A program made the position numbers and the translations under genes. Below are positions 14,336 through 21,942 of a stretch of 64,000 nt of DNA, one piece after another (within the stretch, counting starts at the first letter, position 1; each line of letters starts with the position of its first letter). The DNA comes from Alistipes communis. GTDB lineage: Bacteria; Bacteroidota; Bacteroidia; Bacteroidales; Rikenellaceae. The DNA is taken from contig NZ_AP019735.1 in the NCBI RefSeq assembly GCF_006542665.1, positions 186,001-250,000 on the forward strand. Direction: 5' to 3'. The notes beneath the pieces are model-generated. The model was not told the origin of the DNA and searched no databases. It saw nothing but the letters and a program-made list of their open reading frames with translations.

Positions 14336-15088
14336 ATGAATACCACATTCATCGCGGGGCCGTGCGTGATCGAATCGGCCGAACTTCTCGATACGGTGGC
14401 GGCCCGACTGACGGAGATCAACCGCAGACTGGGCGTGCAGATCATCTTCAAAGCGTCGTTCGACAAGGCCAATCGCACGTCGATCCGCTCCTATCGGGGC
14501 GTCGGCATGGAGAAGGGATTGCAGATGCTCGCCGACGTGCGGTCGAAATGGGGTCTGCGGCTGCTCACGGACATCCACGAATCATGGCAGGCGGCGCCCG
14601 TAGGCGAGGTGGTCGACGTGATTCAGATTCCGGCCTTCCTCTGCCGCCAGACCGACCTTCTGGTCGCCGCAGCGAAGACGGGGCGCACGGTCAACATCAA
14701 GAAGGCGCAGTTCCTCTCGGGCGAAGACATGCGCTACCCCTATGAAAAGGCTTGCGACGCCGGTGCGGCCGACGTGTGGCTCACCGAACGCGGCAATTCG
14801 TTCGGCTACAACAATCTGGTGGTCGACTTCCGCAACATCCCCGACATGCTGCGCATCGCGCCGACAGTGGTCATGGACTGCACGCACTCGGTGCAGCGTC
14901 CGGGCGCCGCAGGCGGCAAAACGGGCGGCAACCGCGAATTCGTGCCGGCAATGGCGCTCGCGGCCAAGGCATTCGGTGCCAACGGCTACTTCTTCGAAGT
15001 ACACCCCGATCCCGACCACGCGCTGAGCGACGGACCCAACATGTTAAACCTCAACGACCTCGAAGGGGTCGTCAAATCCCTACTCTAA
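14336..15088 (+). CDS. kdsA: Kdo-8-phosphate synthase
   Basis: 250 aa, somewhat short for the family. It condenses arabinose-5-phosphate with PEP. The N-terminus is IAGPCVIES; the Cys in GPC matches the metal ligand of the metal-dependent class (Cys11 in Aquifex), where E. coli has Asn. The other ligands are visible: His in DCTHSVQ, Glu in FFEVHPDP and Asp in LSDGPNML. So this looks like the metal-dependent form. Its TAA overlaps the next ATG (TAATG), suggesting translational coupling with kdsD. Confidence 0.95.
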   Translation: MNTTFIAGPCVIESAELLDTVAARLTEINRRLGVQIIFKASFDKANRTSIRSYRGVGMEKGLQMLADVRSKWGLRLLTDIHESWQAAPVGEVVDVIQIPAFLCRQTDLLVAAAKTGRTVNIKKAQFLSGEDMRYPYEKACDAGAADVWLTERGNSFGYNNLVVDFRNIPDMLRIAPTVVMDCTHSVQRPGAAGGKTGGNREFVPAMALAAKAFGANGYFFEVHPDPDHALSDGPNMLNLNDLEGVVKSLL

Positions 15089-16053
15089 TGGAGCAGTCCA
15101 AACAAAACGAAATCCTGACGGTAGCCCGCGAGGCGATCCGTACCGAAGCCGACGCGCTCGAAAAAATGGAACGGTCGCTCGACGAGCACTTCGTCGAGGC
15201 CATCGAGATGATCCTCCAAAGCCGCGGCAAACTCATCATCACCGGCATGGGCAAGTCGGGGCTGATCGGCCGCAAGATGGCCGCCACCTTCGCATCGACG
15301 GGCACGCCGAGCTTCTACCTCCATCCGGGCGAAGCGTTCCACGGCGATCTGGGCATGATCTCGAAAGAGGACATCGTGCTGGCGATCTCCTACTCGGGTG
15401 AAACGGACGAGGTACTCAAAATCGTCCCCTTCATCCACAACAACGGCAACCGGCTGATCTCGATGACGGGCAATCCGGCCTCCACGCTCGCCATCCATTC
15501 GGACATCCACCTCGACGTCTCGGTCGACCACGAAGCCTGCATCCTGCACCTCGCGCCCACGACCTCGACCACGGCGCAGATCGCCATGGGCGACGCGATG
15601 GCCGTCGCCCTGATGAAGATGCGCAACTTTTCGAGCAACGACTTCGCACGGCTCCACCCGGGCGGCAGTCTGGGACGCCGGCTGCTGGCTACGGTCGGCG
15701 ACGTCATGCGCAGCGACAACCTGCCCGTCGTCGGCCCCGACTGCACGGCCAAGGATATGATCCACACGATCAGCCGTTGCGGACTGGGACTGATCGTCGT
15801 CTGCGAAGGCGACCGCATCGAAGGCATCGTCACCGACGGCGACATCCGCCGCGCCATGGAGCGTTCGGGAGCCGATTTCATCAACCTGCGTGCCGCCGAC
15901 ATCCTGACGCGCAACCCCAAACGCATCCACCCCGAAGAGAAACTCATCGAGGCGGAGAAGATGATGACCCGCCACAAGATCACTTCGCTGCTGGTCACCG
16001 ACCGCGACGAACGCCTGGCAGGTGTCATCCAGATCTACGACATCAAGCTCTGA
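15088..16053 (+). CDS. kdsD: Arabinose-5-phosphate isomerase
   Basis: 321 aa. An SIS sugar-isomerase domain (about 30-190, with ITGMGKSGLIGRK near 50 and SYSGETDEV near 97) is followed by two CBS domains (about 205-320). It makes arabinose-5-phosphate from ribulose-5-phosphate, the substrate of the preceding kdsA. Its start overlaps the kdsA stop. With kdsB and kdsA it covers all Kdo steps except the phosphatase KdsC, which is not in this cluster. Confidence 0.95.
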   Translation: MEQSKQNEILTVAREAIRTEADALEKMERSLDEHFVEAIEMILQSRGKLIITGMGKSGLIGRKMAATFASTGTPSFYLHPGEAFHGDLGMISKEDIVLAISYSGETDEVLKIVPFIHNNGNRLISMTGNPASTLAIHSDIHLDVSVDHEACILHLAPTTSTTAQIAMGDAMAVALMKMRNFSSNDFARLHPGGSLGRRLLATVGDVMRSDNLPVVGPDCTAKDMIHTISRCGLGLIVVCEGDRIEGIVTDGDIRRAMERSGADFINLRAADILTRNPKRIHPEEKLIEAEKMMTRHKITSLLVTDRDERLAGVIQIYDIKL

Positions 16054-16075
16054 CGGCAGCTCCGCCCGACGGATA

Positions 16076-16113
16076 CCAGCGGGACGGCCTGTGGGCCGTC
16101 CCGCTGGCTTTTT
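16076..16113 (+). terminator. kdsD terminator
   Basis: A perfect 14 bp stem (CCAGCGGGACGGCC and complement, four-base loop), then CTTTTT. Confidence 0.85.
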
Positions 16114-16122
16114 AACGATTTT

Positions 16123-16131
16123 CCCCCCCCC
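16123..16131. repeat. C9 homopolymer, intergenic
   Basis: Nine C, the same length as the other four G/C tracts in the window. Here it lies just after a terminator and I see no reading frame or promoter that it would switch. Confidence 0.6.
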
Positions 16132-16463
16132 GTCGGCATCGCCCGAGGATGCCGGCAGTTCGCCGCCGCCCCACACGGCGGACTGCTACTCGCTCCGGCT
16201 CGTACAGTCTCTGCCGCCGGCGCCGAACCGCCAAGATACGGAGAGCGGCGACCGCCCCGTCGTCGCCCCCGCTCTCCGGCACCGCTTCGTTTTCATCATA
16301 AATAGGTATATCGATCCTCCCCTTTTTTTCGTTTCTTTGCTGCGGATCGAACCCCGCCTCCGACCGACAGGCACGGCAGGAACGAATCTTCTCCTTGCGG
16401 GAAACGATCGGGGAACGATTTATGCAACAGGATTACGGACATTCATTTTAATCGCACGAAATC

Positions 16464-17516
16464 ATGAACAAGACCGTCGAATTGTTGGGCGACAAGGCCG
16501 AATACCTGCTCTCCCACACCTGCAAAACCATTGACAAAAGTACGTTGCACCTTCCCTCCCCGCATACCGTCGAGGAGGTATGGGCAGCCTCCGACCGCAA
16601 TATCCCGACGTTGAACAGCCTGCAACGTCTGCTGGGACACGGCCGGCTGGGCGGCACGGGCTACGTTTCGATCCTGCCCGTCGACCAGGGCATCGAACAC
16701 ACCGCCGGCGCGTCGTTCGCCCCCAATCCGATCTACTTCGATCCCGAAAATATCGTCCGGCTGGCGATCGAAGGCGGCTGCAACGGCGTAGCCTCGACGC
16801 TGGGCGTGCTGGGAGCCGTCGCCCGCCGCTATGCCCACAAGATTCCGTTCGTCGTAAAAATCAACCACAACGAACTGTTGACCTACCCCAACAGTTACGA
16901 TCAGGTATTGTTCGGTTCGGTCGAACAGGCGTGGGAAATGGGTGCCGTCGCCGTGGGCGCCACGATCTATTTCGGATCGGCCGAAAGCCGCCGTCAGCTC
17001 ACGGAGATCGCGGCCGCCTTCGAACGTGCCCACGACCTGGGCATGGCGACCATCCTGTGGTGCTATCTGCGCAACAACGCCTTCAAGAAGGACGGTGTCG
17101 ACTACCACAACGCCGCCGACCTGACGGGACAGGCCGACCACTTGGGCGCGACGATCGGCGCCGATATCGTCAAGCAGAAGCTCCCGACCTGCAACGGCGG
17201 GTTCCGGGCCATCGGCTTCGGCAAGACCGACGACAAGATGTACACCGAACTCGCGTCCGACCATCCGATCGACCTGTGCCGCTATCAGGTGGCCAACAGC
17301 TACATGGGACGTGTCGGCCTGATAAATTCCGGCGGCGAGTCGCACGGCGCCTCCGACCTGGCCGACGCCGTCGCAACGGCCGTCATCAACAAGCGGGCCG
17401 GCGGCATGGGCCTCATCAGCGGCCGCAAGGCGTTCCAAAGGCCGATGAACGAGGGCATCGAACTGCTCCATGCCATCCAAGACGTCTATCTCGATCCTTC
17501 AATCACCATCGCATAA
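16464..17516 (+). CDS. fbaB: Class I fructose-bisphosphate aldolase (DhnA type)
   Basis: 350 aa, cytoplasmic glycolytic/gluconeogenic enzyme. The TIM-barrel landmarks of the archaeal-type class I aldolases are present: ILPVDQGIEH near residue 70, FVVKINHNELL near 131, and VLFGSVEQAWEMGA near 151; a Schiff-base Lys rather than metal is expected for the family. It lies 10 nt ahead of gpmA, so the two glycolytic genes are probably one transcript. Confidence 0.93.
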   Translation: MNKTVELLGDKAEYLLSHTCKTIDKSTLHLPSPHTVEEVWAASDRNIPTLNSLQRLLGHGRLGGTGYVSILPVDQGIEHTAGASFAPNPIYFDPENIVRLAIEGGCNGVASTLGVLGAVARRYAHKIPFVVKINHNELLTYPNSYDQVLFGSVEQAWEMGAVAVGATIYFGSAESRRQLTEIAAAFERAHDLGMATILWCYLRNNAFKKDGVDYHNAADLTGQADHLGATIGADIVKQKLPTCNGGFRAIGFGKTDDKMYTELASDHPIDLCRYQVANSYMGRVGLINSGGESHGASDLADAVATAVINKRAGGMGLISGRKAFQRPMNEGIELLHAIQDVYLDPSITIA

Positions 17517-17526
17517 ACCCGCACCC

Positions 17527-18273
17527 ATGAAACGAATCGTACTGCTCCGCCACGGGCAGAGCACCTGGAACAAGGAGAACCGGTTTACCGGCTGGACGGA
17601 CGTCGACCTCACGCAAGAGGGTGTCGCCGAAGCCGTGCGGGCCGGAGAGCTGCTCCGCGACGAAGGCTTCACCTTCGGAAAAGCCTATACCTCCTACCTC
17701 AAACGGGCGGTCAAGACACTCGACTGCGTGCTGGACAAGCTGGACGAAGCGTGGATTCCGGTCGAAAAGTCATGGCGGCTCAACGAAAAACACTACGGAA
17801 TGCTGCAAGGGCTCAACAAAAGCGAAACAGCCGAAAAATACGGCGAGGAGCAGGTACACGTCTGGCGACGGAGCTACGACGTGGCCCCCGACCCGCTGCC
17901 CGAGGACGACCCGCGCAACCCGCGTTTCGACGTGCGCTACGCCTGCGTTCCCGACGCCGAACTGCCGCGCACCGAATCGCTCGAACAGACGATCGCACGC
18001 ATCCTGCCCTACTGGCACTGCGTCGTCTTCCCGTCGCTGATGCGGTACGACAGCCTGCTGGTCGTCGCACACGGCAATTCGCTGCGAGGCGTCATCAAGC
18101 ATCTCAAAGGAATCCCCGACGACCGGATCGCCGCGCTCAACCTGCCGACGGCCGTACCCTACGTCTTCGAATTCGACGACGCGCTGCGTCTCGTACGCGA
18201 CTACTATCTCGGCGACCCCGAAGAGATCCGCCGCCGAGCCGAGGCCGTCGCCCGACAGGGCAGCGCCCGCTGA
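17527..18273 (+). CDS. gpmA: 2,3-bisphosphoglycerate-dependent phosphoglycerate mutase
   Basis: 248 aa, normal for dPGM. Catalytic motif LLRHGQSTWN at residues 6-15 with the phosphorylated His; the second His is in VVAHGNSLRG near 183; Glu in NEKHYG near 89. It interconverts 3- and 2-phosphoglycerate. The ATG at 17527 is used because the conserved core begins right after it; longer in-frame starts overlap fbaB. Confidence 0.96.
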   Translation: MKRIVLLRHGQSTWNKENRFTGWTDVDLTQEGVAEAVRAGELLRDEGFTFGKAYTSYLKRAVKTLDCVLDKLDEAWIPVEKSWRLNEKHYGMLQGLNKSETAEKYGEEQVHVWRRSYDVAPDPLPEDDPRNPRFDVRYACVPDAELPRTESLEQTIARILPYWHCVVFPSLMRYDSLLVVAHGNSLRGVIKHLKGIPDDRIAALNLPTAVPYVFEFDDALRLVRDYYLGDPEEIRRRAEAVARQGSAR

Positions 18274-18286
18274 CGGAGCGAAAAAG

Positions 18287-18317
18287 AGGGGCCGGATTTC
18301 TGCGAAATCCGGCCCCT
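18287..18317. terminator. Hairpin between convergent genes
   Basis: A perfect 14 bp stem (AGGGGCCGGATTTC) with a three-base loop between gpmA and the amidohydrolase. The flanking A-run favours function on the minus strand. Confidence 0.7.
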
Positions 18318-18333
18318 TCCCGATTTACATACC

Positions 18334-19641
18334 CTACAACTCGCCGGCGATCCGCCGCACGGCAGCCCCGGCCCGGGCATAGAGCGACGGCAGATCGACC
18401 GTCGACAGCCGGCCGCCGTCGACCACCACTTCGCCGTCGACCACCACCGTATCGACATCGGCCGCCTTGGCACAATAGGCCACGTTGGCTACGACGTCGT
18501 GCTGCGGATGATAATAAGGCCTCTGCGTCGAGAGCAATACCAGATCGGCCAGCGCACCCTCCTTCACCACGCCCAACTCGCCGGCATGGCCGATGGCGGC
18601 CGCACCGCAGACCGTCGCCATGCGGAGCAGTTCGTAGGCCGGCACGGCACAGGGATCCATCGTCGTCACCTTTTGCAGGAACGAAGCGTTGCGCATCTCC
18701 TCCCACATGTCCAGATCGTTGTTCGAACTGGGGCCGTCGGTGCCCACCGTACAGTTCACCCCTTCGGTGCGCAGCCGTTCGATCGGCGCGACGCCGCTCG
18801 CGATCTTCATGTTGCTCGTCGGACAGTGGGCCACATGTACGCCCCGCTCGCGCAGGATGCGGCGATCCCCGTCAGTCAGGTGCACGCAGTGTGCGGCGAT
18901 CAGCCCCCCGTCGAGCACTCCCAGCGAATCGAGATACTCCACGGGCGTCGCGCCGTAACGCTCGCGGATCATGCGCACCTCGTCGAGCGTCTCGGCGATG
19001 TGCGTCGTCATCGGGATGCCGTAACGACGGCAGGCCTCCATCCCGCGCCGCAGATTCTCCGCCGAACAGGTGTAGGCGGCATGAGGCGCCAGTCCCGCAC
19101 GGATGCGCGACGATCCCTCGCACTTCTCGACGAGCGCGGGCAGGTCGCTTTCGAAGGCTTCGAGCCGCGTATCGAGGTAGCTCGCACAGAGCAGCGCCCG
19201 CATCCCCGCGCGATCGACCGCATCGAAAACCGCCGCCTCCGACCAGTACATGTCCACGACCGACGTCACGCCGCCCAGCAGCATTTCGGCCGCGCCGAGC
19301 AGTGCGCCCACGCGGATGTCGTCGTCGGTCTGGCGCGCTTCGAAAGGCCAGATATGGTCGTTGAGCCACTCCATGAGGGCCATATCGTCGGCATAGCTTC
19401 GTTGGAGCGTCATGGCCATGTGGCAATGGGTATTCACTAGTCCGGGCATCAGGATTCCGCCCCGGCCGTCGATCTCGCGCGCGCCGGCGTGCGCCGCACG
19501 CCACGCTTCGGCCGCAGCCGCATCGGCCGTCACCAGTGCGATGCGGCGTCCCTCGACGCCGACGTACCCGTCGAAACAGTTCGGTTCGCCGGCTGCCGCC
19601 GTCATCGGCAGCACCTTGCAGTTTCGGAAAAACAGTGTCAT
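18334..19641 (-). CDS. Amidohydrolase of the MTA/SAH deaminase family
   Basis: 435 aa. Metal-dependent hydrolase of the SsnA/MtaD group. Ligands visible in order: NTHCHMA near residue 66 (two His), APHAAY near 182, TTHIAET near 211, AAHCVHL near 244 and the catalytic Asp in GTDGPSSNN near 300. Members deaminate methylthioadenosine, S-adenosylhomocysteine or related purines; I cannot pick the substrate. Its ATG overlaps the stop of the DUF1573 gene by 4 nt (ATGA), so it is translationally coupled to the TonB operon. Confidence 0.88.
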   Translation of the reverse strand: MTLFFRNCKVLPMTAAAGEPNCFDGYVGVEGRRIALVTADAAAAEAWRAAHAGAREIDGRGGILMPGLVNTHCHMAMTLQRSYADDMALMEWLNDHIWPFEARQTDDDIRVGALLGAAEMLLGGVTSVVDMYWSEAAVFDAVDRAGMRALLCASYLDTRLEAFESDLPALVEKCEGSSRIRAGLAPHAAYTCSAENLRRGMEACRRYGIPMTTHIAETLDEVRMIRERYGATPVEYLDSLGVLDGGLIAAHCVHLTDGDRRILRERGVHVAHCPTSNMKIASGVAPIERLRTEGVNCTVGTDGPSSNNDLDMWEEMRNASFLQKVTTMDPCAVPAYELLRMATVCGAAAIGHAGELGVVKEGALADLVLLSTQRPYYHPQHDVVANVAYCAKAADVDTVVVDGEVVVDGGRLSTVDLPSLYARAGAAVRRIAGEL

Positions 19642-20153
19642 AATTTCTTTACGTCGATCGAATTTCCCCGCACCGTAAGGACATTGCGCCCCTCGATCGA
19701 GGTGGAAAAGATTTGAATCACCTTGCTGAAAGCCCCGGGCTCCTTCTTGTGCGGCTCGTAGATCACCTTGACGACGCCGCGCTCGCCCGGTGCTACGGGC
19801 CGTTTCGAGAAGGAGGCTTTCGTGCAGGTACACGAAGTCAACACGCGCAGCAGCACCAGCGGTTCCGTCCCGTCGTTCACGAATTCGAACTCACGCACCA
19901 GATTACCGCCCTTGCGGGGGATGTCGCCGAAATCGTGCGTCGTCTCGTAGAAATGGAGATGAGCGCCGCCCTGCACGCGGCCGGCGTAGGTCGCGGCGAT
20001 CGAATCGGCCTTGATACGTGCGGCGCGGCGCTGTGCCGCCGCACCCGCCGACAAAAACAGGCAGAGCGTCAGCAGAAACAGCGCTTTGCCGCCGAACGGG
20101 AACGGTGTCCGGCCGTATACGGCGACCGGCGGTCGGGAAGAGACATTTCGCAT
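19638..20153 (-). CDS. DUF1573 secreted protein
   Basis: 171 aa. A long N-terminus with a hydrophobic signal (about 23-40, ending AGAAA) is followed by a DUF1573 immunoglobulin-like domain, recognised by ETTHDFGDIPRKGG, FEFVNDGTEPL and SSCTCT-like TSCTCTKA. These are periplasmic proteins of unknown role, common in Bacteroidetes. It starts right after the tonB stop and overlaps the amidohydrolase start by 4 nt. Confidence 0.88.
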   Translation of the reverse strand: MRNVSSRPPVAVYGRTPFPFGGKALFLLTLCLFLSAGAAAQRRAARIKADSIAATYAGRVQGGAHLHFYETTHDFGDIPRKGGNLVREFEFVNDGTEPLVLLRVLTSCTCTKASFSKRPVAPGERGVVKVIYEPHKKEPGAFSKVIQIFSTSIEGRNVLTVRGNSIDVKKL

Positions 20154-20155
20154 CG

Positions 20156-20839
20156 TCAATTCATTTTGAATACATAGGTTATCATACCGCCCTGCACGAA
20201 GCTGGCGCTCTCGGTAAAGCGGGCCTTCATCGCCGCACGTTTGGCAGCCTCCACCAGCGTGGCGTTGCTCGTCGTCGATCCCTGCGCGTGAAACTCGGCG
20301 CTCGTCACGCGCCCCGCAGCGTCGACCGTCACGTCGATAATCACCTTGCCCGTCACGTTGGCCTTGTAGTCGGGTTTGGGGAGCGCCCCCACCAGCCCGC
20401 GCCCTTCGAGCCCCTTGTCGAGGTTCCCGCTCACCGCATCGAGCCCCGAACCGGTTCCGGAAGCCGTGTTCGCCTTCCCCTCCGGCGCTTTGGGATTGCC
20501 CGTATCTTCGGGCTCGTCGGGGCCGTCCTTGGCCATCTTGAAGAGTGCCTTGGGATTGACCGTCCGCGTCGCCTCGTCGGAACCTTTGGCCTGATCGAAC
20601 GACTCCTCGTCGTCGATCTGCGTATGCTCCGGTTCGACGACGGCCGGGCGGGACGGAACGGGCGGATCGGGGACCTTCGGCTCCTCGAACTCGACCAGAA
20701 TCGCATCGGCCTGCCGTACCGGCAGGCTCGCATCGACCGATACGAACAGAAACGCCGCGGCCAGCAGCGCGCCGTAGAGGCCGGCCGCCAGCCACGCCCA
20801 CCGGCGCGAAGAGTTGTTATCGGGGTTGTAGTACTGCAT
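20156..20839 (-). CDS. tonB: TonB-family energy transducer
   Basis: 227 aa. One N-terminal membrane helix (about 14-35), a Pro/Glu-rich periplasmic spacer (VPDPPVPSRP near 55 and acidic stretches to about 130), then a C-terminal domain with GKVIIDVTVDAAGRVTSAEF near 163-182, as in TonB. It couples the ExbB-ExbD motor to outer-membrane receptors. Located 10 nt after exbD, which supports the assignment. The C-terminus ends with YVFKMN, typical of Bacteroidetes TonB. Confidence 0.9.
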   Translation of the reverse strand: MQYYNPDNNSSRRWAWLAAGLYGALLAAAFLFVSVDASLPVRQADAILVEFEEPKVPDPPVPSRPAVVEPEHTQIDDEESFDQAKGSDEATRTVNPKALFKMAKDGPDEPEDTGNPKAPEGKANTASGTGSGLDAVSGNLDKGLEGRGLVGALPKPDYKANVTGKVIIDVTVDAAGRVTSAEFHAQGSTTSNATLVEAAKRAAMKARFTESASFVQGGMITYVFKMN

Positions 20840-20849
20840 GGCGTACCGT

Positions 20850-21251
20850 TCAGGGTTGCGTGGCCAGAATCAACTTGTAGTTGCGGTCTTTGGCGATGTT
20901 CATCACCTTGACCACCTCGTCCACCGCAACGGTCTTGTCGCAATGCAGCGAAACGGTCGGATCCTCCTTCCCGTCGAGCCGCACGCGCAGCGCCTGCTCC
21001 ACGCCGTCGATCCCGCTGACCTTCTCCAACTCCACATAATAGTTGTACCCGCTGCCGGCCTGCTGGATCGAAACCGTGGTGATCGCCTTGTCTTTAAGCT
21101 GGTTGGCGCTCTTGGGAAGCATTAGCTTCAACGCGTTGGGATTGATGAGCGTCGTGGCGATCAGCAGGAACAGCAGCAGCAGGAACATCAGGTCGGTCAT
21201 CGACGCCGACGAGTAGGACTTGTCTACCTTCGAACCGTGTTTAATAGCCAT
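20850..21251 (-). CDS. exbD: ExbD/TolR biopolymer transport protein
   Basis: 133 aa. Single transmembrane helix (about 20-40) preceded by SMTDLMFLLLLFLLI, in which the Asp is the conserved proton-pathway residue. The periplasmic domain carries HCDKTVAVDEVVKVM. It partners with the ExbB encoded just upstream (gap of 6 nt). Confidence 0.95.
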   Translation of the reverse strand: MAIKHGSKVDKSYSSASMTDLMFLLLLFLLIATTLINPNALKLMLPKSANQLKDKAITTVSIQQAGSGYNYYVELEKVSGIDGVEQALRVRLDGKEDPTVSLHCDKTVAVDEVVKVMNIAKDRNYKLILATQP

Positions 21252-21257
21252 AACATA

Positions 21258-21929
21258 CTATTTTTGAACGGGTTGATTCAGAATATCCATGAAAGCGATC
21301 GAGTTGGCCTCCATCTGGAAGACCAGCTTCTCGATCCGTGCCACGAGGTAGTTGTAGCCGAAATAGGCGGGAATGCCGACGATCAGACCGGCGACCGTCG
21401 TCACCATCGCCACGTACATACCGCCCGCCAGCAGCGACATGTCGACCGTACCGCCCGCCGCCGACATGTCCATGAAGGTCTGCACCATACCGAGCACCGT
21501 ACCCAGAAAACCGATCATCGGCGCGCCGCCGGCGATCGTCGCCAGCGAGGGCAGTCCGTTTTCGAGTTTCGACACTTCGAGATTGGCCACATTCTCGATG
21601 GCCGACTGCACGTCGCTCATCGGACGCCCCAGCCGTTCGATGCCCTTCTCGATCATGCGGGCGATCGGCGTGTCGGTCTTGCGGCAGAGATCCACCGCAG
21701 CTGCGATCTTGCCGTCGAGGATGAAATCGCGGATGCGGTTCATGAAGTTCATGTCCAGCGTCGAGGCCTTGCGGATCGCCAGAAATCGCTCCACAAAGAT
21801 GAAGATCGTAACGCCGCCCAGAATCAGCAGCGGCCACATCAGCCAGCCTCCCTTGGTAAACAACTCCCACAAACCCATTCGGGCCTCTTCGGTGGCCGCG
21901 ACTTCGGCGGCCTGCAAAAATGTAATCAT
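21258..21929 (-). CDS. exbB: ExbB/TolQ/MotA proton channel protein
   Basis: 223 aa. Three membrane helices (about 26-45, 117-140, 160-185) and the family signature GFLGTVLGMVQTF near 128-140. With ExbD it forms the proton-motive-force motor energising TonB. It follows tamB by 13 nt, so it is probably on the same transcript. Confidence 0.95.
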   Translation of the reverse strand: MITFLQAAEVAATEEARMGLWELFTKGGWLMWPLLILGGVTIFIFVERFLAIRKASTLDMNFMNRIRDFILDGKIAAAVDLCRKTDTPIARMIEKGIERLGRPMSDVQSAIENVANLEVSKLENGLPSLATIAGGAPMIGFLGTVLGMVQTFMDMSAAGGTVDMSLLAGGMYVAMVTTVAGLIVGIPAYFGYNYLVARIEKLVFQMEANSIAFMDILNQPVQK

Positions 21930-21942
21930 AACGTACGCAAAA

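Larger units (their letters stand above)
16054..16463. other. Gene-free stretch with terminator and orphan C9 tract
   Basis: 410 bp between kdsD and fbaB. It contains the kdsD terminator, a C9 homopolymer, a second GC-rich hairpin (around 16132-16157) and an AT-rich part from 16295. No TAnnTTTG box stands out before fbaB, and I see no gene on either strand. Confidence 0.5.
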
